Positions 8,008 to 17,339 of a DNA stretch of 49,346 nt are shown piece by piece; position 1 is the first letter of the stretch; every line of letters starts with the position of its first letter. The translations under genes and the position numbers were made by a program. The stretch spans positions 1 through 49,346 of the forward strand of contig JAWOFN010000078.1 in assembly GCA_046497505.1 (NCBI GenBank), written 5' to 3'. A model generated the notes under the pieces. The model saw only the letters and a program-made list of their open reading frames with translations. It searched no databases and was not told the DNA's origin. The stretch is from JAWOFN01 sp046497505 [NCBI: bacterium]. GTDB lineage: Bacteria; Blakebacterota; Blakebacteria; Blakebacterales.

Positions 8008-9003
8008 TCACCGGCTGCGGTCGGGCGGCCGTCCGTTCGTTCCGTCCTGCCCCTCGAAGACCCCGATCGATGTGTACTTCTCCAGCCGGCGGTCCACCAG
8101 TTCGGCGGGGCTCAGGGCGTCCAGTTCCTCCAGGCTGGAGGTCAGGACCTTCCCGATCTCGGCGGCCGCCGACTCCGGGGCGCGGTGCGCCCCCCCCCCC
8201 GGTTCCGGTACGATGCCGTCCACCAGGTCCATCTCGGCCAGATCGTCGGCGGTGATCTTCATGGCGTCGGCGGCCCGGGGCGCCTCGTCCCGGGTCCGCC
8301 AGAGGATGCTGGCACACCCCTCCGGGGTGATGACCGAGTAGTAGGCGTTCTCCAGGGCGTAGACGCGGTCCGCCACCCCGATACCCAGGGCCCCGCCCGA
8401 GCCTCCCTCCCCTATGACGAAGGAGACGATGGGCACGGGGAGGAGCGCCATCTCCCTGAGATTGACCGCGATGGCCTCCGCCTGCCCCCGCTCCTCGGCG
8501 CCCACGCCGGGATAGGCACCCTGTGTGTCGATGAGGGTCACGACGGCCCTGCCGTGTCGTCCTGCCAGCTCCATCACCCGGAGCGCCTTCCGGTATCCCT
8601 CGGGGTGGGGCTGGCCGAAATTGCGGTGGATCCGCTCCTTGGTGTCACGCCCCTTCTGCTGTCCGATGACGCAGAGGCTCCGTCCCCGGTAGGCCGCGAA
8701 GCCCGCGACGACGGCGCGGTCGTCTGCGAAGGCCCGGTCGCCGTGGAGTTCCACCCAGTCGGTGAACAGCATCCCGATGTAGTCGAGGGTGTAGGGGCGG
8801 TCGGGGTGGCGGGCCAGCTGGACCCGCTGCCAGCGGGTGAGGTTGCTGTAGACCCGGTCCCGGAGACGCTCCGCCTTCTCCTCCAGCTTCTCGATCTCGT
8901 CGGAGAGGTCGACACGCTCCACCGAGGCGTAGGAGCGCATGTCGGCGATGCGCTTCTCCAGCTCGATGATCGGTTTCTCGAATTCCAGTGCGGTGTATTC
9001 CAT
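8008..9003 (-). CDS. accA: Acetyl-CoA carboxylase carboxyltransferase subunit alpha
   Basis: The 331-residue product matches AccA along its length: MEYTALEFEKPIIELEKRI at the start, then the carboxyltransferase core with RGRSLCVIGQQKGRDTKE, NFGQPHPEGYRKALR, DTQGAYPGVGAEERGQ, FVIGEGGSGGALGI and SVITPEGCASILWR. With AccD it transfers the carboxyl group from biotin to acetyl-CoA, giving malonyl-CoA for fatty-acid synthesis in the cytoplasm. accD is not in the window. The end (about 300-331) is a short Gly/Arg-rich extension. A promoter lies about 55 bases upstream and a Trm112-type gene follows. Confidence 0.97.
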   Translation of the reverse strand: MEYTALEFEKPIIELEKRIADMRSYASVERVDLSDEIEKLEEKAERLRDRVYSNLTRWQRVQLARHPDRPYTLDYIGMLFTDWVELHGDRAFADDRAVVAGFAAYRGRSLCVIGQQKGRDTKERIHRNFGQPHPEGYRKALRVMELAGRHGRAVVTLIDTQGAYPGVGAEERGQAEAIAVNLREMALLPVPIVSFVIGEGGSGGALGIGVADRVYALENAYYSVITPEGCASILWRTRDEAPRAADAMKITADDLAEMDLVDGIVPEPGGGAHRAPESAAAEIGKVLTSSLEELDALSPAELVDRRLEKYTSIGVFEGQDGTNGRPPDRSR

Positions 9004-9056
9004 GGGGGTCGCAGGGGACCGGGGGCCGGCAGCTCCGGGTGGCGGTCCGGCAGGCC

Positions 9057-9086
9057 AAATTAGAGCCGGGGCCGAAAGGGTGTCAA
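9057..9086 (-). promoter_or_regulatory. Sigma-70-type promoter of accA
   Basis: TTGACA (9086-9081) and TAATTT (9062-9057) on the minus strand are 18 bases apart. The predicted start leaves about 47 bases of leader before the accA ATG. The position, between the end of the glycan operon and accA, fits an independent promoter. Confidence 0.6.
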
Positions 9087-9097
9087 GGCAGGAGCGA

Positions 9098-9134
9098 CCT
9101 CTCCCCTCCCGGAGGCGATATGGCCGGGGAGAGG
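9098..9134 (-). terminator. Possible hairpin terminator of the glycan operon
   Basis: A 9-base inverted repeat (CCTCTCCCC / GGGGAGAGG) with a 19-base loop lies 11 bases after the stop of the last glycan gene and just before the accA promoter. No T-run follows, so termination is a guess from position. Confidence 0.35.
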
Positions 9135-9144
9135 CTGACGGTGT

Positions 9145-9873
9145 TCAGAGACGGCCGAAGAGGGCGGACGCCCGAAGGTACCATACCATCCAGACCGCCT
9201 CCCAGATGACTCCTTTCGACATCTTGCTCACACCGCTGCGGCGGTCCACGAAGATGATGGGCACCTCGACGACCCGGAAACCCGCCCGCCAGGCCCGGAA
9301 GGTCATCTCGATCTGGAAGGCGTAGCCGTCGCTCCGGACCCGATCGAGGTCCACCAGCTCCAGCACCTCCCGGCGGAACCCCTTGAAGCCGCTGGTGGAG
9401 TCGCATACCGGAAGCCCGGTGATGACCCGGGCATAGAGGTTCGCGCACCAGGAGAGGAGCAGGCGGCTCAGGGGCCAGTTGACCACGTTGACCCCCTTCA
9501 CGTAGCGGCTCCCGAGGACCAGGTCGGTGTCCTTGAGGGCCCAGAAGAGGTCGGGGAGGTACTTCGGGTCGTGACTCAGGTCGGCGTCCATCTCGAAGAC
9601 GTATCGGTAGGACCGGTCCAGCGCCCACGCCATGCCCTCCAGGTAGGCGCTCCCCAGTCCCATCTTCCCGGGTCGCTTCAGCAGGTGCACCCGGTCGTCG
9701 AAGTCCTGCAGCTCCCGTACCGCCTCCGCGGTGCCGTCGGGGGAGTTGTCGTCCACCACCAGCACATCCAGGGGAAGGGCCTGGTCGAAGATGCCCCGGA
9801 CCACCCGCTGGATGTTCTCCCGCTCGTTGTAGGTGGGGATGATGACCACCCCCCGCTCCCGCTCAGGACCCAT
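9145..9873 (-). CDS. Polyprenol-monophosphomannose synthase-like GT2
   Basis: The 242-residue product is a single soluble GT-A domain: VVIIPTYNERENI at the N-terminus, VVDDNSPDGT, KMGLGSAYLEGM, the metal-binding DADLSHDP (96-103), GSRY and DSTSGFKGFRR. This is the DPM1/Ppm1 pattern: transfer of mannose (or another hexose) from a nucleotide sugar to polyprenyl phosphate on the inner membrane face. No C-terminal membrane segments are present, matching the short bacterial and human DPM1 form. It is the last gene of the glycan operon and overlaps rmlD by 11 bases. The sugar cannot be fixed from sequence. Confidence 0.88.
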   Translation of the reverse strand: MGPERERGVVIIPTYNERENIQRVVRGIFDQALPLDVLVVDDNSPDGTAEAVRELQDFDDRVHLLKRPGKMGLGSAYLEGMAWALDRSYRYVFEMDADLSHDPKYLPDLFWALKDTDLVLGSRYVKGVNVVNWPLSRLLLSWCANLYARVITGLPVCDSTSGFKGFRREVLELVDLDRVRSDGYAFQIEMTFRAWRAGFRVVEVPIIFVDRRSGVSKMSKGVIWEAVWMVWYLRASALFGRL

Positions 9874-10771
9874 CGCTCCCTCCGAAATGCTCGACTTCCT
9901 CCCTGAACCGTTCCAGCCCGGCCTCCAGTCCCAGGGGCTCCAGCCCGAAGTCCTCCCTCAGTCTCTCCAGCACGAACCCGCTCTCCAGGGGACGCTCCGC
10001 CCGCTGTCCCAGTTCCCCGGTGCTCACCGGCTCGATCCGGTCGGCGTCGAGTCCGAAGGTGCGGGCGATGCCCGCCGCGAAGGTGTAGCGGCTCACCCGG
10101 TCCCGGCCGGCGGCGTGGCAGGTCCCCTCACCCCCCTGCTCCATCATGCCCAGGATCAGGCGAGCCAGGTCGCTGGCCAGGGTGGGGTTGCCCATCTGGT
10201 CGGTGACCACCCGGATCCGTTCCCCCGCCCGCAGGCTCTCCACCACCCAGAGGCCGAAGTTGGTGCGCACACGGCGGGCCGCCCCGTAGAGGACCATCGT
10301 CCGGACCACCAGGGAGGGCCAGCCGCTCGCCTCCAGGAGTTCCTCCATGGCCGCCTTGCTCTCGCCGTAGACCCCCAGGGGGTGCCGCTCCGCCTCCTCC
10401 CTGTAGGGACCGGCGGTGCCGTCGAAGACGTAGTCGGTGCTCAGGGCCGCCAGCCGGGCCCCGATCCCCTCACATGCCGCCTGCAGGTGGCCGACCCCCC
10501 GCACGTTCACGGCGTATACCTTCTCCCGGGCCCCTTCCGAGTCATCCACGGCCGTGTAGGCCGCGGCGTTCATCACCCAGTCCGGCCGGAACTCCCGGGT
10601 GAGGGTCTCCACCTGGACGGGGTCGGTGATGTCCACCGGCCGCACCGGCCCTGCCTCGGTGGGCAGCCCGGCGACGTAGTCCAGGGGGAGGGTCTCATGC
10701 CCTCCCCCCGCGGAGACCTCCACCATCTTCTGCCCCAGGAGCCCCGAGGCTCCCGTCACCATGATCCTCAT
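9863..10771 (-). CDS. rmlD: dTDP-4-dehydrorhamnose reductase (RmlD)
   Basis: The 302-residue product is an extended short-chain dehydrogenase. It has the Rossmann motif TGASGLLGQ at the N-terminus, AAYTAVDDSE, LSTDYVFDG, and the catalytic YGESK, which together identify RmlD/RfbD, the final NADPH-dependent step of dTDP-L-rhamnose synthesis. RmlA, B and C are not in the window. The start overlaps the flippase stop by 4 bases. It suggests that rhamnose or a related 6-deoxysugar is part of the glycan; a related sugar reductase is possible. Confidence 0.88.
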   Translation of the reverse strand: MRIMVTGASGLLGQKMVEVSAGGGHETLPLDYVAGLPTEAGPVRPVDITDPVQVETLTREFRPDWVMNAAAYTAVDDSEGAREKVYAVNVRGVGHLQAACEGIGARLAALSTDYVFDGTAGPYREEAERHPLGVYGESKAAMEELLEASGWPSLVVRTMVLYGAARRVRTNFGLWVVESLRAGERIRVVTDQMGNPTLASDLARLILGMMEQGGEGTCHAAGRDRVSRYTFAAGIARTFGLDADRIEPVSTGELGQRAERPLESGFVLERLREDFGLEPLGLEAGLERFREEVEHFGGSDGS

Positions 10772-12291
10772 GCGGGTCCCTCCTCCTCTTCCGCGTCGCC
10801 GGGGTGCTCCCCTCCGCCCCCGGTACGGTCGCGGAGCCTGCCCAGGATCGACCGCTCCCCCTCGGAGAGGAAGCCCAGGCGCCAGAGCAGCACGGGGTAG
10901 AGGGAGAGGACGGCCAGCTTGGCCGTGATGCGGCCGGCCATCGGCCAGTCCGGGACCAGGGTGGAGAGATACCACACCAGCCCCGCCGAAGCCAGCGCCA
11001 GCCCGATCCGCCGCCACTCCACCCGGATGGGTGCGTAGCGGTGGGAGACGCGCCCCACCAGCAGGGCATGCCAGACGTAGCCCGCCAGGGTGGCCCACGC
11101 CGCTCCCATCATCCCGTGTCCGGGGATGAGGATCACGCAGAGGGCCACGTTCACCGCCACGCTGGTGGCGGTGATGAGAGGATAGACCCGGGTCCGGTTC
11201 CGGGCCAGGATCCCGGCGTCCGCCACCTGGCTCACCCCGTAGGCGAGATAGGCGAAGGCGATCCACGGAAGGGGTCCGGCGGAGGCGATGTAGCCCGGGT
11301 CCGCGGCGACGGCGATGATCTCGGACGCGAAGACGGCCAGGCCCAGGGCGATGGCGCCCCCGATGGCCACCACGTAGGTGAGGAGCCGGCCGTAGAGACG
11401 GTCGGAATCGGGATGGTCCCGGACGGTGTAGAGGGTGGGGAGCCAGGCGGTCCGCAGGGGGATCACCAGCAGGAAGGAGACGATCATGCCGAACTTGTAG
11501 GCCACCCCGTACTGCCCCACCACCGAGAGGTCCCCCCCCAGTTCCCGGAGGAGCCACCGGTCCAGGAGGGCCAGGGCCCAGAGGGCCAGCCCGTTGGGGA
11601 GCAGCGGGAGGCCGTATTCCAGGAGGCTCCGCGCGCGGGCGGCGCTGAACGGACGGCGCGCCCTCGACTGCAGGAGCATGCTGCAGACGGCCAGCATCAG
11701 CACGCTGGCGGTGAGGTTGGCGTACACGATCCCCAGCACCCCCATCTGCTCCCATACCACCAGGTAGACACCCAGTCCCACGTAGGTCATGAAGTTGAGG
11801 ATGTTCAGGAAGGTGTAGAGCCAGGGGCGCTCCTCCACCCGGAGCACGCTGAGGGTGACGAAGCGGAAGGTGGAGAGGTAGGTGGCCAGCAGCGTCAGGC
11901 GAAGGTACCAGGCGGTCTCGACCGCCGGCACCTCGGTCCCGAAGAGGACCGGGGCGATCGTCGGGGCGGCGAACCAGGCCCCCGCGAAGAGCCCCAGGGA
12001 GAGCGTGGAGAGCAGACCCAGGGTGGTGAACACCACCGAACCCCGCGCCCTGCCATGGCGATAGTCGTTCATGACCTTCATGACCGCCACGGCCAGGCCC
12101 ATGTTGAAGAAGAGGTAGGCCACCGCCTCGGCCAGGTGGAGCAGGTCGTACATCCCCATCTGGGGCGAGTCGGCGGGCCATGCCCGGGTGAGGATCGGGA
12201 TGAGCAGGAAAGACATGCTCTTCACCAGCAGGTCGCCGAAACTGTAGACGGCGGCCTGTCGCCCGACCTTTCTGAGTGTCTCGCCGATCAC
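10768..12291 (-). CDS. Wzx-type polysaccharide flippase
   Basis: The 507-residue membrane protein has about 12-14 predicted transmembrane segments and starts KVGRQAAVYSFGDLLVKSMSF, the usual opening of the polysaccharide biosynthesis/MATE-like (MOP superfamily) exporters. It probably flips lipid-linked oligosaccharide across the inner membrane. The start is GTG at 12291, overlapping the YfhO stop as GTGA, and the stop overlaps rmlD. The C-terminal 25 residues are charged and low in complexity. No polymerase (Wzy) is recognisable nearby. Confidence 0.88.
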   Translation of the reverse strand: MIGETLRKVGRQAAVYSFGDLLVKSMSFLLIPILTRAWPADSPQMGMYDLLHLAEAVAYLFFNMGLAVAVMKVMNDYRHGRARGSVVFTTLGLLSTLSLGLFAGAWFAAPTIAPVLFGTEVPAVETAWYLRLTLLATYLSTFRFVTLSVLRVEERPWLYTFLNILNFMTYVGLGVYLVVWEQMGVLGIVYANLTASVLMLAVCSMLLQSRARRPFSAARARSLLEYGLPLLPNGLALWALALLDRWLLRELGGDLSVVGQYGVAYKFGMIVSFLLVIPLRTAWLPTLYTVRDHPDSDRLYGRLLTYVVAIGGAIALGLAVFASEIIAVAADPGYIASAGPLPWIAFAYLAYGVSQVADAGILARNRTRVYPLITATSVAVNVALCVILIPGHGMMGAAWATLAGYVWHALLVGRVSHRYAPIRVEWRRIGLALASAGLVWYLSTLVPDWPMAGRITAKLAVLSLYPVLLWRLGFLSEGERSILGRLRDRTGGGGEHPGDAEEEEGPA

Positions 12292-14732
12292 GCGTCCCCG
12301 CCCGGTTCCCCCGTCCCCTCGACGGTCCCCTCCACGACTCCTCTCTCACGCCGCCTCCGCCAGAGCCCGGTACCCATCAGGACCACGATGAGCAGGACCG
12401 CCCCCGCCGAGAGGGTCCGGCCCCACCTCACGCTCCGGGGGGTGAACCGGAAGGTCACCTCCACGCTCCCGCCCGCGGCCGAGGGATCCACCCGGACCCC
12501 CCGCAGCACGTGGTCCACCCGGTGGACCGGCAGCGGCCTGCCCTCCCTCTCCGGCACCCATCCCGCGGGGTAGTAGACCTCGCTGGCCACCATGAGCACG
12601 GGACCGGGGGCGCTCACCCGGTAGCGCACGGTATGGATCTCCCGTTCCAGCAGCACCACCTCCCCGGAATCGGCGGCCGCAGGGTCGAGCCTGCCCACCT
12701 CCCCGGTGGTGAGGGCGGTCCGGCCGGGATCGATCGCTCCCCGGGAGAGGGCATCCAGGACCCCCTGGTCGGTGCGGGCGCGCTGCGCCTCCCCCACCAG
12801 CCAGGCCGGACCCAGCGCCCCCTCGAACTCGTAGACCCACCAGGTGTCCTCCTGGAAGACCTGCCGGAAGCCGCCCGCCTCCAGGGCCCGGGGAGCCACC
12901 AGGTAGCGGGCGTTCAGCATGGCCAGGATGGTGGGGGAGACGCCCTGGGGCCCCAGGCCGGCGTCCATGAGTTCCTGGTAGATGCGGAGCTTGGCGGGAC
13001 TGTAGCCCTGCACGTCCTCGATCCGATGATGCATCCAGTAGTTGCCCGGCACCTGGGCCCCGGCGTCGAAGATCCGGAAGGGACCCGGCTGTCGTGAGAG
13101 CCACCGGGCCGCGGGGTTGGCTCCCAGTACCTCCCGGCGCTCGGTCCGCGGCTGGGTCTCCACCAGGCGGGCGTTCACCACCCACAGGTCCGCCAGGACC
13201 AGCACCCCGATGAGGGCCACCGCCGCCCGGGCCGGGACCCGCTCCTTCAGGACCAGGTGGAGGAGGAAGGCGCTGATGGAAGCGAAGGCGCACACCCGGA
13301 GAAGGTCGGACCAGAACATCCCGAAGGCCTCCCGGGCCAGGGCCGTCCCGGCGGCCGTCCCCGCGGCACGTCCCCCGGCGATGCGGGCGGAGGCGGCCTC
13401 CACGTAGGCGGATTCCAGGGCCCCCCGTCCCAGCAGGAAGATGAGGAAGAGGACCCCGAAGGCGATGCCCGCCAGCCACAGCCGCTTCACCCAGCGCTCC
13501 CGGGCAGCGCCGCCCAGACGGAGCAGCCCCTGGAGACCCAGGGCCGCCAGGACCGCCACGGCCAGCAGCACCAGGATGAGGATCATGGCCGGGACCCGGA
13601 ACTTGGCGAAGTAGGGGAGGAGGTTGAAGAGCGGCCCGTAGAGGATGGGGAGCCACTTCCCGAAGGAGACCAGCAGGGCCAGCCCCGCGGCGATCCCCAG
13701 CAGCTGCACCACACGCTCCCTCCGGCGTACGGCCAGGGCGGCCGCGGCCAGCAGGAGCGGGACCAGCCCCATATAGTACGGGTTGTCGGTGAAGGGCATC
13801 CAGCCCCAGTAGGTCCGCCCTCCGAACCCGAACCAGGAGGGCACCAGGAAGGTGAGGGTCTCCAGGGGGTGGAAGGACCAGCTCGTGGCGTACTCGTAGG
13901 AGACCCCGCCTCCCAGCGCGCCTCCCCCCCGGATGCTGTACCCGCTGTATTCGTAGACGGGCCAGAGCAGGTAGGCGGAGAGGGCCAGGCCCAGCAGCCC
14001 GGCCGCCGCCAGCCCGGCACCCCGGACCAGGTGGTCGCCCATGTCCCGCTGCGTCCGGTGCTGCACCGCGTCCACCACCCAGTAGAGCCCCATGAGCATC
14101 ATGCCGTAGTAGGCGATCTGCATGTGGAGTGCCAGGAGCTGGACCCCCACCGCAGCCGCGAGCAGTGCTCCGATCCCCACGCCGGGCCGGCCGAGGAAGC
14201 GCCGGGTCAGCAGGAGCAGGAGGGGGAGGTAGGCGATGGTGTAGAGCTTCCCGCCGTGAGCGGCGGGACCCAGGGCGATCTCCTGGGGGCTGAAGAAGAA
14301 GATCACCGCCCCCAGCAGGGCGGTCTCCGGCTCCAGGTCGAGGTCGCGCAGGAGCAGGTAGGCGAACCAGCCCCCCAGCAGATGGTGGAAGAGTATGTTC
14401 ACGCCGCCGGCACCGAAGAAGAGCAGGCGCCAGAGGGGGAGGAGCCAGTTGACCGGGTAGACCCCCGGGGTGAACTGCAGGCTCCCGAAGCTGGGCATCC
14501 CGCTGAACACGAAGGGGTTCCAGAGGGGGAAGAGGCCCCGATCCAGCATGGCGCGTCCCCATCTCTCGAAGATCAGGGCGGGAACGGAGTCGCCGCTGGC
14601 GGCGAAGACCCTCCCCCCGAAGACCAGCTCACGGAAGAAGAGCACCACGATGAGCCAGATCGCCGCGAGGGCCGCCGCCCCCAGCAGCGCGCTCCGCCGG
14701 TCACGGGAGAGGTCGGGCTTTCGTCCGTTCAT
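12288..14732 (-). CDS. YfhO-family GT-C-like membrane protein
   Basis: The 814-residue product has an N-terminal helix (14-35), then an outside loop with a conserved acidic site (GDSVPALIFERWG, Asp48) and LFPLWNPFVFSGMPSFGSLQF, the YfhO hallmark. About a dozen transmembrane helices reach residue 560. A periplasmic region follows (RIFDAGAQVPGNYW..., ILAMLNARYLV), then a last helix near residue 785. YfhO of Firmicutes glycosylates lipoteichoic acid using a polyprenol-linked sugar, and the family belongs to the GT-C fold. It overlaps both neighbours by 4 bases. Its donor could be supplied by the operon's polyprenol-phosphate-sugar synthases (inference). Confidence 0.85.
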   Translation of the reverse strand: MNGRKPDLSRDRRSALLGAAALAAIWLIVVLFFRELVFGGRVFAASGDSVPALIFERWGRAMLDRGLFPLWNPFVFSGMPSFGSLQFTPGVYPVNWLLPLWRLLFFGAGGVNILFHHLLGGWFAYLLLRDLDLEPETALLGAVIFFFSPQEIALGPAAHGGKLYTIAYLPLLLLLTRRFLGRPGVGIGALLAAAVGVQLLALHMQIAYYGMMLMGLYWVVDAVQHRTQRDMGDHLVRGAGLAAAGLLGLALSAYLLWPVYEYSGYSIRGGGALGGGVSYEYATSWSFHPLETLTFLVPSWFGFGGRTYWGWMPFTDNPYYMGLVPLLLAAAALAVRRRERVVQLLGIAAGLALLVSFGKWLPILYGPLFNLLPYFAKFRVPAMILILVLLAVAVLAALGLQGLLRLGGAARERWVKRLWLAGIAFGVLFLIFLLGRGALESAYVEAASARIAGGRAAGTAAGTALAREAFGMFWSDLLRVCAFASISAFLLHLVLKERVPARAAVALIGVLVLADLWVVNARLVETQPRTERREVLGANPAARWLSRQPGPFRIFDAGAQVPGNYWMHHRIEDVQGYSPAKLRIYQELMDAGLGPQGVSPTILAMLNARYLVAPRALEAGGFRQVFQEDTWWVYEFEGALGPAWLVGEAQRARTDQGVLDALSRGAIDPGRTALTTGEVGRLDPAAADSGEVVLLEREIHTVRYRVSAPGPVLMVASEVYYPAGWVPEREGRPLPVHRVDHVLRGVRVDPSAAGGSVEVTFRFTPRSVRWGRTLSAGAVLLIVVLMGTGLWRRRRERGVVEGTVEGTGEPGGDA

Positions 14733-15658
14733 GCTCGTTCCTCCACCAGGGGTTCGGGGCCGCGTGCCCCCGCCCGCCGGCCTTCCAGCAATGCCCGGGC
14801 CACCGCCGGGACCGCCGCGGGGGGCAGACGCCCAATGAGGGATTTCCGGACCGCCGCCGCAAGGTAGGAAAGGGCCATGAGGGGCCATCCCCACGGCCGG
14901 TGGCGACGGAAGATCAGGCTCATCTGGCGGGCCCGGACGCGTTCCCACCGCTCCGCCTCCAGGCGATGCCAGCTCCCAGTCCCGAGGGCCAGGTGGTGCA
15001 CCTCCGCGTCCCCCCGGTAGACCGCCCGGGCCCCCAGGCGACGGAGTCGGAGGCTGAACTCCACGTCCTCGTACATGGTGGCGCCGGCGAAGGTCTCGTC
15101 GAACCCTCCCGCCCTGCGGGCCAGCTCGCACCGTACCGCCATGTTCCCCCCGGGGACCAGGCCGGTGGGTCCGCTGCGCAGGGTGTTGAAGTCCCTCCGG
15201 GTGTGACCGGTCCAGGTGAGCCGGGCCCCTGTGAGCCCCGGGGCGTTGGTGGTGAGGTCCGGTTCCTCCACCAGGCGTCCCGCCGCCAGGTCCGCCTCCC
15301 CCTCCTCCAGGGGGGCGAGGAGGGCCTCCAGCCAGCCCGGTCGGGGGATGGAGTCGTCGTCGAGGAAGACAGCGTAGCGGCACCCCGTGCTGGTGAAGGC
15401 CCGGTTCCGGGCCCTCGTCCGGTCCGGCTCCGGCTGTCGGTCCACCCGCACCCCTTCCGGCAGGGTCCCGCCCAGGGCCTCCTGCACCGCCTCCCGGGTG
15501 GCCTGCATCTCTTCCTCCGATCCCTGGGCCACCACCAGGAGCAGGTCGCCGGGACCCATCTGCTCGAACGCCGCCGCCGCGGCCCGGGCCGCCGTATCGG
15601 GACGGGTCCAGGTGGGGATGACCACCGCCGCCCGGCAGGGTGCGGTATCGGGGCTCAC
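14729..15658 (-). CDS. GT2-family glycosyltransferase
   Basis: The 309-residue product begins at GTG 15658, overlapping the upstream stop as GTGA. It has VVIPTWTRPDTA, the metal/nucleotide motif FLDDDSIPRPGW (Asp100-102) and a GGNMAVR...GGFDETFAGATMYEDVEFSLRLRRLG acceptor-side motif, all typical GT-A glycosyltransferase signs. A hydrophobic C-terminal patch (ALSYLAAAVRKSLIG) may attach it to the membrane. It likely adds one sugar to the lipid-linked glycan; donor and linkage are unknown. Confidence 0.85.
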   Translation of the reverse strand: MSPDTAPCRAAVVIPTWTRPDTAARAAAAAFEQMGPGDLLLVVAQGSEEEMQATREAVQEALGGTLPEGVRVDRQPEPDRTRARNRAFTSTGCRYAVFLDDDSIPRPGWLEALLAPLEEGEADLAAGRLVEEPDLTTNAPGLTGARLTWTGHTRRDFNTLRSGPTGLVPGGNMAVRCELARRAGGFDETFAGATMYEDVEFSLRLRRLGARAVYRGDAEVHHLALGTGSWHRLEAERWERVRARQMSLIFRRHRPWGWPLMALSYLAAAVRKSLIGRLPPAAVPAVARALLEGRRAGARGPEPLVEERA

Positions 15659-16500
15659 CTCCGCCCCCTCCCCGCCAGACCCAGCAGCACCTGGGGGAGG
15701 GTGACCAGCAGCCCCCCCGGGAGGAGGGTGATCCAGTGCCACGGCCGGGCATGGCGGCGGAAGAGGAGCATCACGGCCTGGAGTTTCGCCCGGAGCTTCC
15801 GGCGGCTGAAGGGACCCCCGACGCTGGCGGAGACCCGGTGGCGGACCACCGCCCCGGTGTCGATGAGCAGGCGCCACCCCATCCGGCGCGCCCGCAGCGA
15901 CCAGTCGGCGTCCTCGGCGTAGAAGGGGAAGTCCTCGCTCAGCAGGCCCACCCCCTCGAGCGCCTCCCGCCTGAGGAGGGCGGCGGCCCCGGTGAGATAT
16001 CCCGTCTCCCGGACCCCTCCCTCTACCTCCCCGGTGTCCCTCCGGATCCCCCGGTGCCCCACATACCCCCGCCAGAGGGCCACCTCCCCCCCGGCGTACC
16101 ACACCTCCTCCGGGGGCTCGACGTAGGGGATGAGCGGGCAGACCCCCGCGGCCCCGGGATCCCCCCTGAGGGTGCCGAGGAGGCGGGCGGGGGCCCCGGG
16201 GTCCACTTCCGTGTCGTTGTTCAGGAGCAGGACCGCCTCCACCCCCCCCTCTCCCAGCAGCTCCGCCAGCCCCCGGTTCACCGCCCGGCTGAAGCCCAGG
16301 TTCTCCTCCAGGGCCAGCACGTCCACGTCGGGGAAGGATGCGGCGATCCGCTCCGGGGTCCCGTCCTCCGAACCGTTGTCCACCACCAGTACGCGGCCGG
16401 GAGCGGGGTCGGCGGCCCGGAGGGTCTCCAGGCAGACCCGTGTGTCCTCCCATCCGTTCCAGGTGGGTATGAGGACGGCCAGGGGGGAGAGGGGCTCCAT
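15655..16500 (-). CDS. GT2-family (rhamnosyltransferase-like) glycosyltransferase
   Basis: The 281-residue product has the classical order AVLIPTWNGWEDT, VVDNGSEDGT, ENLGFSRAVNRGL, NNDTE (94-98, metal site), YLTGAAALLRREAL and FYAEDADWSLRARRMGW. This is the WbbL-like group of GT2 enzymes, often rhamnosyltransferases, which agrees with rmlD in the operon. It ends with a hydrophobic stretch. It is coupled to the next gene by a GTGA overlap and lies 8 bases after the preceding glycosyltransferase. Confidence 0.87.
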   Translation of the reverse strand: MEPLSPLAVLIPTWNGWEDTRVCLETLRAADPAPGRVLVVDNGSEDGTPERIAASFPDVDVLALEENLGFSRAVNRGLAELLGEGGVEAVLLLNNDTEVDPGAPARLLGTLRGDPGAAGVCPLIPYVEPPEEVWYAGGEVALWRGYVGHRGIRRDTGEVEGGVRETGYLTGAAALLRREALEGVGLLSEDFPFYAEDADWSLRARRMGWRLLIDTGAVVRHRVSASVGGPFSRRKLRAKLQAVMLLFRRHARPWHWITLLPGGLLVTLPQVLLGLAGRGRR

Positions 16501-16508
16501 CGTTCCTT

Positions 16509-17339
16509 TCAGTCCTTCACGTTCTTCCGGTCGGTGAGCCTGCTCGCGGGGGGGACCACCCCGGCCCGGATACCCGCGGCCAGCTCACGGAAGATGCGTG
16601 CCGGGGCCGACGCGGGGAGGTCCCCGGCCGCCACGGCCAGCACCGACTGGAGCAGGTGGCTGGAGACCATCACCGGGAGGGCCCACACCTCGTGGCGGGC
16701 GAAGAGGGCCGCCATCCAGCGCGCCCGAAGCGCCTCCTCCCGGAGGCGCAGCTCCGGGGGCAGGTCTCCCGGAGGGCGCCAGGCGGGGTCGGGGTCCAGG
16801 ATCCGCGCCCCGGGGACGAACCAGGTCCGGGCACCTCCCTTGGCCAGGCGGAGGAAGAACTCCGCGTCCCCGTAGGGATCGGCGGGCCCGAAATCCTCGT
16901 CGAAGCCCCCCTGCTCCACCGCCGGCCCGCGGCGTACCGCGAAGTTGGTGCCTCGCCCCAGGGTCGTCACCGCCGTCCGGGTCCCGGTGAAATCGCTCTC
17001 CAGGCGTCCCGTCCACCGGATCCGGCCGCCGCCCCCCCCCTCACCCTTCCGCCCCGGCCGGGGCTGGAACGACCCGGCGGCCGCCTCGATCTTCTCGTCC
17101 CGGAAGGTCCCCCGCCAGGCGTCCATCCAGCGGGGTGCGGGGCGCAGCCCGTCCTCCAGGAAAGCGACCACCGGGGCGGATGCGTCCTCCAGTAGCCGGT
17201 TCCGGACAGCGGCCCGGGAGGGGCCCGGCACCACCAGCACGTCATCGTCCGGCCCGACCTGGGGAGAGAGGGCGTCCAGCGTGCGCTGGAGGGCCTGCGG
17301 CCCCCGGCGGGCGACCACCCCCACGGTGATGGGACTCAT
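16509..17339 (-). CDS. GT2-like glycosyltransferase with altered metal motif
   Basis: The 276-residue product resembles its neighbour at 14729-15658 in layout: GVVARRGPQALQRTLDAL, VVPGPSRAAVRNRLL, FLEDGLRPAPRWMDAW, GRGTNFAVRRGPAVEQGGFDEDFG and YGDAEFFLRLAKGG. At the usual DDD/DxD site it reads LEDG (61-64), so metal binding may differ, although Glu-Asp can serve. A duplicated and diverged copy is likely. It overlaps the upstream GT4 gene by 4 bases. Activity cannot be predicted with confidence. Confidence 0.72.
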   Translation of the reverse strand: MSPITVGVVARRGPQALQRTLDALSPQVGPDDDVLVVPGPSRAAVRNRLLEDASAPVVAFLEDGLRPAPRWMDAWRGTFRDEKIEAAAGSFQPRPGRKGEGGGGGRIRWTGRLESDFTGTRTAVTTLGRGTNFAVRRGPAVEQGGFDEDFGPADPYGDAEFFLRLAKGGARTWFVPGARILDPDPAWRPPGDLPPELRLREEALRARWMAALFARHEVWALPVMVSSHLLQSVLAVAAGDLPASAPARIFRELAAGIRAGVVPPASRLTDRKNVKD

